The translations under genes were made by a program, and so were the position numbers. A stretch of 64,000 nucleotides of DNA. Origin: JAEINY01 sp942490535. GTDB taxonomy: Bacteria; Bacteroidota; Bacteroidia; Bacteroidales; Marinilabiliaceae. This document shows, in pieces, positions 1-8,477 of the stretch. Numbering within the stretch: position 1 is the first letter of the stretch; each line of letters begins with the position of its first letter. Location of the stretch: NCBI GenBank assembly GCA_942490535.1, contig CALNXQ010000003.1:310001-374000 (forward strand), read 5' to 3'. The notes under the pieces are model-generated. The model had not been told where the DNA came from. It saw nothing but the letters and a program-made list of their open reading frames with translations, and ran no database searches.

Positions 1-1010
1 TGATGATCATAGATGAAAGTCATGTAACCATTCCGCAAATTCGTGCCATGTATGGAGGTGATAAATCCAGAAAACAGACCTTAGTCGAATATGGATTTCG
101 CCTTCCCGCTGCAATGGATAACCGACCGTTAAAATTTGAAGAATTTGAGCAACTCATAAGCCAAATGGTTTATGTAAGTGCCACTCCGGCTGATTACGAA
201 TTAGAAAAAAGCGAGGGTGTCATTATTGAACAATTAATACGACCAACAGGATTATTGGATCCTGAAATTGATGTCAGACCGAGCCTCAATCAGATTGATG
301 ATTTAATAGAGGAAATCCACCACCGAATAAACAAGCACGAACGCGTTTTAGTGACCACTTTAACCAAACGCATGGCAGAAGAATTGACTAAATATCTCAC
401 ACGGGTTTCCATTAAGTGCGAATACATACACTCAGATGTTGACACCCTTGAACGTGTGAAAATAATGGAAAATTTGCGTCTCGGAACGTTCGATGTGCTC
501 ATTGGTGTGAATTTATTAAGAGAAGGTCTCGATTTACCAGAAGTATCGCTGGTAGCCATTTTAGACGCAGATAAGGAAGGTTTTCTGCGATCGGAACGTT
601 CATTGACTCAAACAGCAGGTCGAGCAGCCAGAAACATTAATGGTAAAGTAATCATGTATGCTGACAAAATTACACGCTCCATGCAAGCGACTATTGATGC
701 TACTACCTACCGAAGGGAAAAGCAGCTAAAATATAACACTGAAAACAACATTACTCCTACTCAGATCAAAAAACAAACAATATCAGTCCTAGGCAGCACA
801 TCAGCCAAAGCCTATATTGAACCCGACGGAACAGATGTTGCTGCAGATCCTGTTATTGGATACATGAAGCCGGATGCACTGCGTAAAACCATAGAAAAAA
901 CAAAGAAAGCCATGCAAAAGGCTGCCAAGGAACTAGACTTTATTTCAGCAGCACAATACCGCGATGAAATGAAAAAATTAGAAGCGCTATTAAAAGAGAA
1001 AAGCCTGTAA
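1..1010 (+). CDS. uvrB: UvrABC system protein B, C-terminal half (partial)
   Basis: This is the 3' half of uvrB; the 5' part lies left of the window. UvrB is the damage-verifying helicase-like subunit of nucleotide excision repair and works with UvrA and UvrC. The visible part begins at helicase motif II (DESH), continues through the second RecA-like domain with motifs V and VI (NLLREGLDLPEV, QTAGRAARN), and ends in a UVR domain (AAKELDFISAAQYRDEM) that contacts UvrC. About 335 residues are present of a family length near 670. The reading frame is intact to its stop, which is embedded in the left arm of a terminator shared with convergent rpoD. Identification is secure. Confidence 0.97.
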   Translation, partial: MIIDESHVTIPQIRAMYGGDKSRKQTLVEYGFRLPAAMDNRPLKFEEFEQLISQMVYVSATPADYELEKSEGVIIEQLIRPTGLLDPEIDVRPSLNQIDDLIEEIHHRINKHERVLVTTLTKRMAEELTKYLTRVSIKCEYIHSDVDTLERVKIMENLRLGTFDVLIGVNLLREGLDLPEVSLVAILDADKEGFLRSERSLTQTAGRAARNINGKVIMYADKITRSMQATIDATTYRREKQLKYNTENNITPTQIKKQTISVLGSTSAKAYIEPDGTDVAADPVIGYMKPDALRKTIEKTKKAMQKAAKELDFISAAQYRDEMKKLEALLKEKSL

Positions 1011-1027
1011 ATGACTTACAGGCTTTT
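999..1027. terminator. Bidirectional terminator between uvrB and rpoD
   Basis: A perfect 12-bp inverted repeat (AAAAGCCTGTAA / TTACAGGCTTTT) has a 5-base loop and an A-run and T-run on either side. The uvrB stop codon is inside the left arm. It can end transcription of both convergent genes. Confidence 0.85.
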
Positions 1028-1052
1028 CTATCTATAACAATGATTTTTAAGC

Positions 1053-1913
1053 TTATCCTAAGTAAGATTTCAATAACTTACTTCTCGAGGTATGTCTCAA
1101 CCTGCGAATAGCCTTCTCCTTAATCTGACGCACCCTTTCCCGAGTCAAACCAAATCGCTCTCCAATCTCTTCAAGTGTCATTTCCTGACAACCAATTCCA
1201 AAGAACAACTTAATAATATCACTTTCCCGCTCAGTTAAAGTAGCTAAAGCTCTCTCAATCTCCTTTATTAATGATTCATTGATGAGTGCTTTGTCCGCAT
1301 TTGGCGAATCACTATTCACTAACACATCCAACAGACTATTATCTTCTCCTTCAACAAATGGCGCATCCACTGAAATGTGACGACCTGATACACGCATTGT
1401 ATCGGCCACCTTATCTGCAGGCAACTCCAGCTTTTCTGCTAATTCTTCAGGGGATGGCTTGCGCTCATTTTCCTGTTCAAATTTTGAATAAGCCTTATTA
1501 ATTTTATTAAGAGATCCAACCTGATTAAGCGGTAATCGAACAATACGTGATTGCTCAGCCAAGGCTTGAAGTATGGATTGACGAATCCACCAAACGGCAT
1601 AAGAGATAAACTTAAATCCCCTGGTTTCATCAAATTTCTCTGCAGCTTTAATCAACCCAAGATTTCCTTCGTTAATAAGGTCAGGCAGACTTAATCCCTG
1701 ATTTTGGTATTGTTTAGCCACCGAAACGACAAAACGCAGGTTCGCTCTGGTCAACTTTTCTAAGGCGATTTGATCACCCTTTTTAATGCGCTGAGCCAAT
1801 TCAACTTCTTCCTCTACTGAAATCAACTCTTCACGACCGATTTCCTGCAAATATTTGTCAAGAGACGCGCTTTCGCGATTGGTAATTGACTTTGTTATCT
1901 TTAGTTGTCTCAT
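1053..1913 (-). CDS. rpoD: Primary RNA polymerase sigma factor RpoD
   Basis: This is the housekeeping sigma-70 factor, 286 residues. It lacks region 1.1 and the non-conserved region, as is usual for Bacteroidota RpoD. Region 1.2 is at about 15-45, regions 2.1-2.4 at about 50-120 (including NLRFVVSVAKQYQ and the aromatic-rich SYAVWWIRQSI that melts the -7 element), region 3 at about 130-200, and region 4 at 220-280 with the helix-turn-helix TLEEIGERFGLTRERVRQI. It faces uvrB and has its own promoter-like sequence 25 bases upstream. It is the factor expected to read the TAnnTTTG-type promoters noted elsewhere in this window. Confidence 0.97.
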   Translation of the reverse strand: MRQLKITKSITNRESASLDKYLQEIGREELISVEEEVELAQRIKKGDQIALEKLTRANLRFVVSVAKQYQNQGLSLPDLINEGNLGLIKAAEKFDETRGFKFISYAVWWIRQSILQALAEQSRIVRLPLNQVGSLNKINKAYSKFEQENERKPSPEELAEKLELPADKVADTMRVSGRHISVDAPFVEGEDNSLLDVLVNSDSPNADKALINESLIKEIERALATLTERESDIIKLFFGIGCQEMTLEEIGERFGLTRERVRQIKEKAIRRLRHTSRSKLLKSYLG

Positions 1914-1935
1914 ATTCCTTAAGAAAAATACGGCG

Positions 1936-1966
1936 CGAAATTACTACAATTTAATGATTTTTCCAA
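1936..1966 (-). promoter_or_regulatory. Candidate rpoD promoter (-33 TTGG, -7 TAATTTCG)
   Basis: Read on the minus strand, TTGG and TAATTTCG are separated by 19 bases. This is close to the Bacteroidota pattern TTTG-N19-21-TAnnTTTG. A start site would fall about 15 bases before the rpoD ATG. It is a motif match only, with one deviation in each box. Confidence 0.4.
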
Positions 1967-1998
1967 CCCTTCGCACACCTAAAGGCCGAATTGATTTG

Positions 1999-3492
1999 TC
2001 AATCCTGAAGATTAACGGCATAATAGACCACTCTTCCATTGGGATAAATCCCTGTTAAAAATAATCCTTCTTCTACACGACCAACAACTTCCTTAAAATC
2101 ATCAACAGAGTCGATAGACACGCGATTGGCCTTTGTAATGACAAAACCGTCTTTTACTCCGGCTGCTTGTAGCTTTCCTGTCCCCACCTTGCTTACTTTT
2201 ATTCCGTATCGAATTCTTAAACGTTGTTTCTCACTTTGCGAAACCGGTTCTAAAGTTGCACCCAAAGTGCCTTCAAAATCTCCGGTAGATATAATGCTTG
2301 TGGTACCGCGTACGTTACGTAAGATAATAGTAAAAGGTTTTGTTTTACCACCTCTTTTTATCATTAAATTGACTTTATCACCAGGTCGATGACGACTAAT
2401 CTTCTCTTGTAATTCCGGAACTGAATTAACAAGCTCTCCATCAACTGATACAATAATATCATTGGATTGAACCCCAGCCTCCATAGCTCCGCCATTAGGA
2501 GTCACGTTAACCACAAACACCCCCTCTAAGCGATCAAGCTTCACGCCTAGTTCTTTAGCCAACACTTCTGTAACCTCGGCTATATTAACACCCAACAACC
2601 CACGTTGCACTTCACCAAACTCCATTAAATCAGATACTACTTTCTTAGCTATCCCCACAGGCACGGCAAATGAATAGCCTGAGAACGAACCTGTTCTGGA
2701 AGCTATAGCCGTATTAATCCCAACCAACTCCCCACGTTGGTTGACAAGGGCCCCCCCACTATTTCCTGGATTTACAGCTGCATCTGTTTGAATAAAGGAT
2801 TCAATACCTAAAGGCTGTCTTCCATTTGCAATAATATTAATACTTCGCGCCTTGGCACTTACAATACCCGCTGTAACAGTTGAAGTTAAATTAAATGGAT
2901 TACCAACAGCCAACACCCATTCGCCTACTTTTAAATCATCCGAATTTCCATAACGAATATACGGCAACTCCATTGCATCAACTTTTAATAAGGCAATATC
3001 CGAGGTTGGGTCGGCACCCACCAGTGTAGCTGAAAATGTACGTCGATCATTTAATGCAACCTCAATTTCATCAGCTCCTGCAACCACATGATTATTGGTT
3101 ACGATGTATCCGTCTGTAGTAATTATTACTCCTGATCCAGAACCCATAACCGGTGCTTGCGACTGATAACCATTGGGCCCAAAGAAAAACTCGTAAAGTG
3201 GATTCGCTGAATATTGATCACTGCCCCTTTGTTTTGTCATAACATGTACTACAGCATGTACAGATTGTTCGGCAGCTATGGTTAAATCAGGTAGATTTCC
3301 TTTTGCTTGACCCGAATCCATCGATGCAAACTGACCAATTTGGGGCACCTGACTTGGTACAGTTACTACTTTGGGTTCTGGTTGAAAAATTTTTGAGTAA
3401 AAAAACACGCCAGTAATTGCACTCACTAAAGCAATTAAAAATATAAAAAACACTTTCTTTGTATCCATGTGTTTAAAATTTAGATCAGACAT
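1999..3492 (-). CDS. htrA: Periplasmic serine protease of the HtrA/DegP family
   Basis: This 497-residue envelope quality-control protease degrades or holds misfolded periplasmic proteins. An N-terminal membrane or signal anchor spans about 13-33. The trypsin-like domain has the catalytic triad His135 (TNNHVVAG), Asp165 (TSDIALLKVD) and Ser245 (NPGNSGGA). Two PDZ domains follow at about 285-380 and 400-495, the second more divergent. Length and layout match DegP/DegQ. It is divergent from dapF across a 200-bp AT-rich gap and appears monocistronic. Met9 is an alternative start that would place the hydrophobic segment closer to the N terminus. Choice between DegP and DegQ names cannot be made from sequence alone. 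Confidence 0.93.
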   Translation of the reverse strand: MSDLNFKHMDTKKVFFIFLIALVSAITGVFFYSKIFQPEPKVVTVPSQVPQIGQFASMDSGQAKGNLPDLTIAAEQSVHAVVHVMTKQRGSDQYSANPLYEFFFGPNGYQSQAPVMGSGSGVIITTDGYIVTNNHVVAGADEIEVALNDRRTFSATLVGADPTSDIALLKVDAMELPYIRYGNSDDLKVGEWVLAVGNPFNLTSTVTAGIVSAKARSINIIANGRQPLGIESFIQTDAAVNPGNSGGALVNQRGELVGINTAIASRTGSFSGYSFAVPVGIAKKVVSDLMEFGEVQRGLLGVNIAEVTEVLAKELGVKLDRLEGVFVVNVTPNGGAMEAGVQSNDIIVSVDGELVNSVPELQEKISRHRPGDKVNLMIKRGGKTKPFTIILRNVRGTTSIISTGDFEGTLGATLEPVSQSEKQRLRIRYGIKVSKVGTGKLQAAGVKDGFVITKANRVSIDSVDDFKEVVGRVEEGLFLTGIYPNGRVVYYAVNLQD

Positions 3493-3692
3493 ATAAAAAA
3501 CATAGTATTTAAAGCATCAAATGTTGTGCCCTTTAACACCCTCTTTTTGACCTTAACTTTTTTTTAACTCTCATTGTGCAAATGCTTCCATATACTTATT
3601 TTACATTTACAGCAATAAATTGTAACGTTGTAATCAATTAAATTATTGCTATAACTGCAAGAAAAAGAATAAGTTCATTACAATCATATAGA

Positions 3693-4484
3693 ATGATCGA
3701 TTTTTACAAATACCAGGGAACCGGAAATGATTTCATAATAATTGACAACAGAGCCTTATCATTTGATTGCTCTAATGTAAAACTTGTCAGCTTTTTATGC
3801 GACAGACGTTTTGGCATTGGTGCAGATGGCCTCATGCTACTTGAGAATCACCCGGAGTATGATTTCACAATGCGCTATTACAACAGCGATGGAAATGAAG
3901 CTTCTATGTGTGGAAATGGCGGTCGATGCATTGCTGCTTTTGCAGTTGAACAGGGCATCATTACATCACCTGACAATTTTGCATTTATGGCTGTAGATGG
4001 CTTACATCATGCTTCTTATCATGATGGCATTGTGTCACTAAAAATGATAGATGTGACAGAAGTCAATATTCAAAAGGAATATTGTTTTATGGACACTGGA
4101 TCGCCACATTACGTTACATTTACCAATAATGTAGATGCCATAAACATTGTGAACAAAGGCCGTGCAATACGCTATTCAGACACTTTTAAACCCAATGGTA
4201 CAAACGTTAATTTTGTTCAGATTTTAGAAGGCAATGACATTAGTGTGAGAACCTATGAACGCGGCGTGGAGGATGAAACATTTTCGTGTGGCACAGGCGT
4301 GGTAGCTTCGGCCATTTCAGCTCATTTAAAAAAGCCGGATCACACAGATTTTAATGTCAAAATAAAAGGTGGAACACTACGGGTTTATTTTACAAAAGAA
4401 GAACCATCAACATTCAAAGATATTTGGCTGGTTGGGGCGGCTACCTTTGTGTTCAAAGGACAGATTCAACCACCCTCTATATAA
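3693..4484 (+). CDS. dapF: Diaminopimelate epimerase
   Basis: The enzyme interconverts LL- and meso-diaminopimelate, the last step before DAP enters lysine and peptidoglycan synthesis in the cytoplasm. The 263-residue protein keeps both catalytic cysteines, Cys73 in SMCGNGGRC and Cys199 in FSCGTGVVAS, and the N-terminal YQGTGNDF signature. The two halves of the protein form the usual pseudo-symmetric fold. The gene stands alone, divergent from htrA, and is followed directly by a strong hairpin terminator. Confidence 0.96.
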   Translation: MIDFYKYQGTGNDFIIIDNRALSFDCSNVKLVSFLCDRRFGIGADGLMLLENHPEYDFTMRYYNSDGNEASMCGNGGRCIAAFAVEQGIITSPDNFAFMAVDGLHHASYHDGIVSLKMIDVTEVNIQKEYCFMDTGSPHYVTFTNNVDAINIVNKGRAIRYSDTFKPNGTNVNFVQILEGNDISVRTYERGVEDETFSCGTGVVASAISAHLKKPDHTDFNVKIKGGTLRVYFTKEEPSTFKDIWLVGAATFVFKGQIQPPSI

Positions 4485-4490
4485 TAGAAA

Positions 4491-4514
4491 AGCCCGGTAA
4501 AACCGGGCCCTTTT
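4491..4514. terminator. Terminator between dapF and gyrB
   Basis: The hairpin GCCCGGT/ACCGGGC has a 3-base loop and is followed by TTTT on the plus strand. AAAA precedes it, so it may serve the minus strand too. It sits 7 bases after dapF and 22 bases from the convergent gyrB stop. Confidence 0.8.
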
Positions 4515-4535
4515 ATTTTCTCTTGCAATTTTTAC

Positions 4536-6503
4536 TTACACATCGATATTTGCATAAGTTGCATTTTTCTCAATAAAATCACGACGCGGTGGTACATCAT
4601 CACCCATCAACATAGAAAATACACGATCAGCTTCTGCTGCACTTTCAATGGTTATCTGACGAAGTGTTCGTTGCTCTGGATTCATGGTTGTTTCCCATAG
4701 CTGCTCCGCGTTCATCTCTCCCAAACCTTTGTATCGTTGAATGTGAACACTATCTTCTTTCCCTCCACCAAACTCTTCGATGAATTCACGACGTTGCATC
4801 TCATTCCAACAATAGCGTTCATTTTTACCTCTCTTACAAAGGTACAATGGTGGTGTTGCAATATACAGGTATCCGTTTTTAATCAGATCCTTCATATACC
4901 TAAAGAAGAAAGTCATGATCAACGTTGTAATGTGGCTACCGTCCACATCGGCATCCGTCATGATAACCACCTTATGATACCTCAATTTGACTAGATTAAG
5001 TGCTTTACTATCCTCCTCTGTACCAATTGTTACCCCTAAGGCCGTAAAAATATTTTTAATTTCTTCATTTTCAAACACTTTATGCTGCAATGCCTTTTCC
5101 ACATTCAAAATCTTACCACGCAATGGCATAATGGCTTGAAACTTACGATCTCGTCCTTGCTTGGCAGTACCACCTGCCGAATCTCCCTCGACAAGAAACA
5201 CTTCACATAAACCAGGATCCTTCTCTGAACAATCCGCCAGCTTACCTGGTAATCCACCACCACTCAATACACTCTTTCGCTGTACCAATTCCCGTGCTTT
5301 TCGTGCAGCATGACGAGCTTGAGCAGCCAGAATTACTTTATTAACAATATCCTTGGCATCTTTGGGATTTTCTTCCAGATAATTAGACAACATAGTACTC
5401 ACAGCCTGATCGACTGCTAAACTCACATCGCTATTACCAAGTTTTGTTTTAGTCTGACCTTCGAATTGAGGTTCTGCCACTTTTACCGAAATCACAGCCG
5501 TTAAGCCTTCCCGGAAATCATCCCCATTGATATCAAACTTCAGCTTACTTAGCATACCCGACTTATCGGCCCAAGTTTTAAGCGTACGTGTTAATCCCCT
5601 CCTAAAACCAGTTAAGTGCGTACCTCCTTCAATGGTGTTGATATTATTCACATAGGAATAAATATTTTCTGCAAAGGAAGTATTATACTGGATGGCAATT
5701 TCAACTGGCACTTCGTTTTTCTCAGTCGTGATATAGATCACATTTTCAATTAACTTTTCACGTGCCTCATCGATAAATCTCACAAATTCCTCAAGACCTC
5801 TCTCCGAATAAAAAACTTCTCCTTTAAAATTGCCGTCAGCATCTTGCTCACGATAATCGGTTAAAATAATCTCAATACCTTTATTCAAAAAGGACAACTC
5901 CCGTAATCTATTGGCCAGAATAGAGTATTTATAAACCGATGTGATAAAAATAGAATCATCCGGAGTAAACGTAATTTTCGTACCAGTATGATCAGTTACA
6001 CCAATTTCAGCAATATCCGTCAAGGGCTTTCCAATCGAATATTCCTGGGCATACATCTTTCCACCACGATGCACTTCAGCACGTAAAAGTTTAGATAACG
6101 CATTCACACAAGATACCCCCACTCCATGAAGTCCTCCTGATACTTTATATGAATCCTTATCAAACTTTCCACCGGCGTGCAAAACAGTCATCACCACCTC
6201 CAATGCAGATTTTCCTTCTTTTTCATGAAAATCAACCGGAATACCTCGTCCGTTATCAGTAACAGAAATGGAATTATCTTCATGTATTTCTACAGTGATC
6301 TTATCACAATGACCGGCCAGCGCCTCATCAATGGAGTTATCTACCACCTCATATACTAAATGGTGAAGACCTTTTTCACCAATATCACCAATATACATCG
6401 CCGGTCTTTTACGAACGGCTTCTAAACCTTCAAGTACGGTAATGCTACTTGCACTATAATCGCCTTGGTTATTTACATTATCTTTTACCTGATCACTCAT
6501 CAT
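4536..6503 (-). CDS. gyrB: DNA gyrase subunit B
   Basis: This is the ATPase subunit of DNA gyrase, which introduces negative supercoils with GyrA. The 655-residue protein has a GHKL ATPase domain (YEVVDNSIDEAL, NGRGIPVD, GGLHGVGVS), a transducer domain, and a TOPRIM metal-binding domain (LVEGDSAGGTAKQGRD and MTDADVDGSHI). The C-terminal QRYKGLGEMN segment, typical of GyrB and ParE, is present. Overall length and conserved blocks favour GyrB over ParE. Met1 and Met2 are adjacent possible starts. A hairpin with a U-run lies 21 bases upstream of the start, downstream of a promoter-like box. Confidence 0.95.
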   Translation of the reverse strand: MMSDQVKDNVNNQGDYSASSITVLEGLEAVRKRPAMYIGDIGEKGLHHLVYEVVDNSIDEALAGHCDKITVEIHEDNSISVTDNGRGIPVDFHEKEGKSALEVVMTVLHAGGKFDKDSYKVSGGLHGVGVSCVNALSKLLRAEVHRGGKMYAQEYSIGKPLTDIAEIGVTDHTGTKITFTPDDSIFITSVYKYSILANRLRELSFLNKGIEIILTDYREQDADGNFKGEVFYSERGLEEFVRFIDEAREKLIENVIYITTEKNEVPVEIAIQYNTSFAENIYSYVNNINTIEGGTHLTGFRRGLTRTLKTWADKSGMLSKLKFDINGDDFREGLTAVISVKVAEPQFEGQTKTKLGNSDVSLAVDQAVSTMLSNYLEENPKDAKDIVNKVILAAQARHAARKARELVQRKSVLSGGGLPGKLADCSEKDPGLCEVFLVEGDSAGGTAKQGRDRKFQAIMPLRGKILNVEKALQHKVFENEEIKNIFTALGVTIGTEEDSKALNLVKLRYHKVVIMTDADVDGSHITTLIMTFFFRYMKDLIKNGYLYIATPPLYLCKRGKNERYCWNEMQRREFIEEFGGGKEDSVHIQRYKGLGEMNAEQLWETTMNPEQRTLRQITIESAAEADRVFSMLMGDDVPPRRDFIEKNATYANIDV

Positions 6504-6523
6504 TAATTCCTTTTGAAAAGCGT

Positions 6524-6546
6524 AAAAAAACCGGATTTACCGGTTT
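6524..6546 (-). terminator. Hairpin with U-run between the barrel gene and gyrB
   Basis: On the minus strand AAACCGG/CCGGTTT with a 5-base loop is followed by a run of T. It most simply ends the TPR/barrel transcription unit that stops at 6686. It lies between a promoter-like box at 6573-6580 and gyrB, so it could instead act as a leader attenuator of gyrB. Confidence 0.7.
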
Positions 6547-6572
6547 ATTTTGTCTTCCTAAAAAAAGACCTA

Positions 6573-6580
6573 CAAATATA
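6573..6580 (-). promoter_or_regulatory. Candidate gyrB -7 element TATATTTG
   Basis: This is an exact match to the Bacteroidota -7 consensus TAnnTTTG on the minus strand, 70 bases before gyrB. No convincing -33 TTTG was found at the usual distance. Confidence 0.35.
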
Positions 6581-6685
6581 GAAAAAATAGGCTTTAAATC
6601 AGCTTAAATTAGATGTTTTTTAAAATCTATTTGCAACCAAAAATCAACCACCTTTTATTCTGACACAGAGCTAATTAGACAATCA

Positions 6686-8470
6686 TCAAAAAGAAAAAAT
6701 CATACCCACCCGAACATTAAGACCTTGCATGGGATAACCATTCCATTTGTAATACTTTGACGCAGCTATATTATTTAATTCCGCCCAAAATGTCCATTTC
6801 TTACTAAAGTAGAACTCGCCTCCCAAATTTATATCCACAACACCATCCAATGCTTTCTTTTGATTAGACAACAAAGGATCAAAGGCCGATCTCTCGCCCA
6901 AATAAGACAAACCTGCATCTAACCGCAAATTTGAAAACATAAAATATTGACCTTTCACTCCCACCTCTAGTTCGGGTTTATGCCAGGCTTCCTGAAGCTC
7001 ATCCAGATTCCACCCATAATAAGCACCATGCAACAATATTTCAGCCTCTTTTTTGGGACGGAACAACATCTCCCCTTTGACTTTTAAAAGACGGCCATCA
7101 TCGTAAACCGGCCGAAATAAATTGGCTTGATGATATACCGGATCAGCGCTTAGTGCTGCTGATCTATAATCTTTATTTACAAAAAAATGTTCCTCACTAA
7201 AAAAACTATATTCGACGCCAGTTGAAAAAGAAGTTTTAGAACTAAAATTCCCTTCAATTCCGGCCAATAAGTTAATCCCATGAAATGCAGTTTTAACATT
7301 GGCATCTGGACTTACAAAGGGATTCTCATAGGAAACGGTTTTATAATCATTCATCATTATTTTACCATTTACCCCTCCATACAAAGATACAATACCTTCC
7401 ACAACTGTTAATTCTCCTAACACATCAGGCGCCACATAAAACTCATCCCCTTCCGTATCAATCAATCCTGCAACCAATAAGCCTACCTTCAACTTCGCTT
7501 TATCAAACTCAAAATAGGCAGCGGGGTTTGCGGATATTAAAGTACTGCCACGATCATCGAAATAAAACATGGGCCCAATGGAGTCCGGCACATTGGTCTT
7601 AAAGCTGGCTATTTTAAGATCCAGGCCAAACCGCATGTCATTTATCGGATGCAACACCGAACCGGTCAATTCAAATCCATTTTGTTTCACGCCTGTCACA
7701 TTACCAAAAGAATTGAATCCAAAACCCACATCGTAAGATGTTTTCATTTCGTCTGAGTTATTATTCCGAAAACCCAGAGTCAAATCAACCATAGATAAAC
7801 GCTGACGATCATCAATCGATAAATTAGTCCCTGTCACAGGATCTGTATAACCGGGCACAAAATACTCAGAATCATCCGTTAAAGATTGATAGCCATAATA
7901 GGAATAAACATTGTGCAAGAAACTCAAACCAGCACTAAAGGTTTTATCATCAAAAAAATGTTTAAAATCAACATCTGCCCAAGTGTCATGAAACGGGGCA
8001 TCGACGATTGTTTCGTCCTCCAGTTTCACTTCACCAAAAGAAGAATTGTGACCTAGGTGCAAGCCTAACAAAAAAGGTTCGGATTGTAACACGTTGTACC
8101 CTAATTCACCTATTACCGTTCCATAATTTCCCAAACCAGCCTTCAAATAAGAAGATTGTAAATGCATCGCACGATCATCTTTCAATCGAGCAGCAGTAAT
8201 GGGCTCAGGTTTATAATCCGTAACTACCGACTTGCTTAAGATTCGATAATTAAAATTGGGGCGTAACGTAGTTGTATCATCTAACACAGGCATATGGTTC
8301 ACCTTATACGCATCAGAGACCGTTGGAGTATATGCCCTGACAACTTTTACATCCTGCGCTATTTTTTCCTGAGCAAAACCTGTCCCTGATAAAATGAAAG
8401 AAAAAACTAACAGAGTTAAAATTGATATACATTTCATAATCACACGATTCAACTTACCAAACAAATTCAA
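6686..8470 (-). CDS. Outer-membrane beta-barrel protein paired with a TPR protein
   Basis: This 594-residue protein has a clear signal peptide (hydrophobic run about 14-31, ending SGTGFAQ). A short periplasmic stretch follows, then many alternating amphipathic strands, and the chain ends in VRVGMIFSF with the terminal Phe typical of BAM-assembled barrels. There is no plug domain and no carboxypeptidase-like repeat, so it is not a classical TonB receptor. It begins 7 bases after the stop of the upstream TPR gene and is surely cotranscribed with it. Met12 at 8437 is an alternative start giving a shorter signal peptide. The substrate is unknown; an assembly or export role with the TPR partner is inference. 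Confidence 0.75.
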   Translation of the reverse strand: MNLFGKLNRVIMKCISILTLLVFSFILSGTGFAQEKIAQDVKVVRAYTPTVSDAYKVNHMPVLDDTTTLRPNFNYRILSKSVVTDYKPEPITAARLKDDRAMHLQSSYLKAGLGNYGTVIGELGYNVLQSEPFLLGLHLGHNSSFGEVKLEDETIVDAPFHDTWADVDFKHFFDDKTFSAGLSFLHNVYSYYGYQSLTDDSEYFVPGYTDPVTGTNLSIDDRQRLSMVDLTLGFRNNNSDEMKTSYDVGFGFNSFGNVTGVKQNGFELTGSVLHPINDMRFGLDLKIASFKTNVPDSIGPMFYFDDRGSTLISANPAAYFEFDKAKLKVGLLVAGLIDTEGDEFYVAPDVLGELTVVEGIVSLYGGVNGKIMMNDYKTVSYENPFVSPDANVKTAFHGINLLAGIEGNFSSKTSFSTGVEYSFFSEEHFFVNKDYRSAALSADPVYHQANLFRPVYDDGRLLKVKGEMLFRPKKEAEILLHGAYYGWNLDELQEAWHKPELEVGVKGQYFMFSNLRLDAGLSYLGERSAFDPLLSNQKKALDGVVDINLGGEFYFSKKWTFWAELNNIAASKYYKWNGYPMQGLNVRVGMIFSF

Positions 8471-8477
8471 AAATCAC

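Noticed and set aside
4536..6503. ParE (topoisomerase IV) instead of GyrB
   Set aside because: The ATPase domain, TOPRIM and C-terminal blocks match GyrB better, including IEGGTHLTGFR and QRYKGLGEMN. A final decision would need comparison with the other paralogue.
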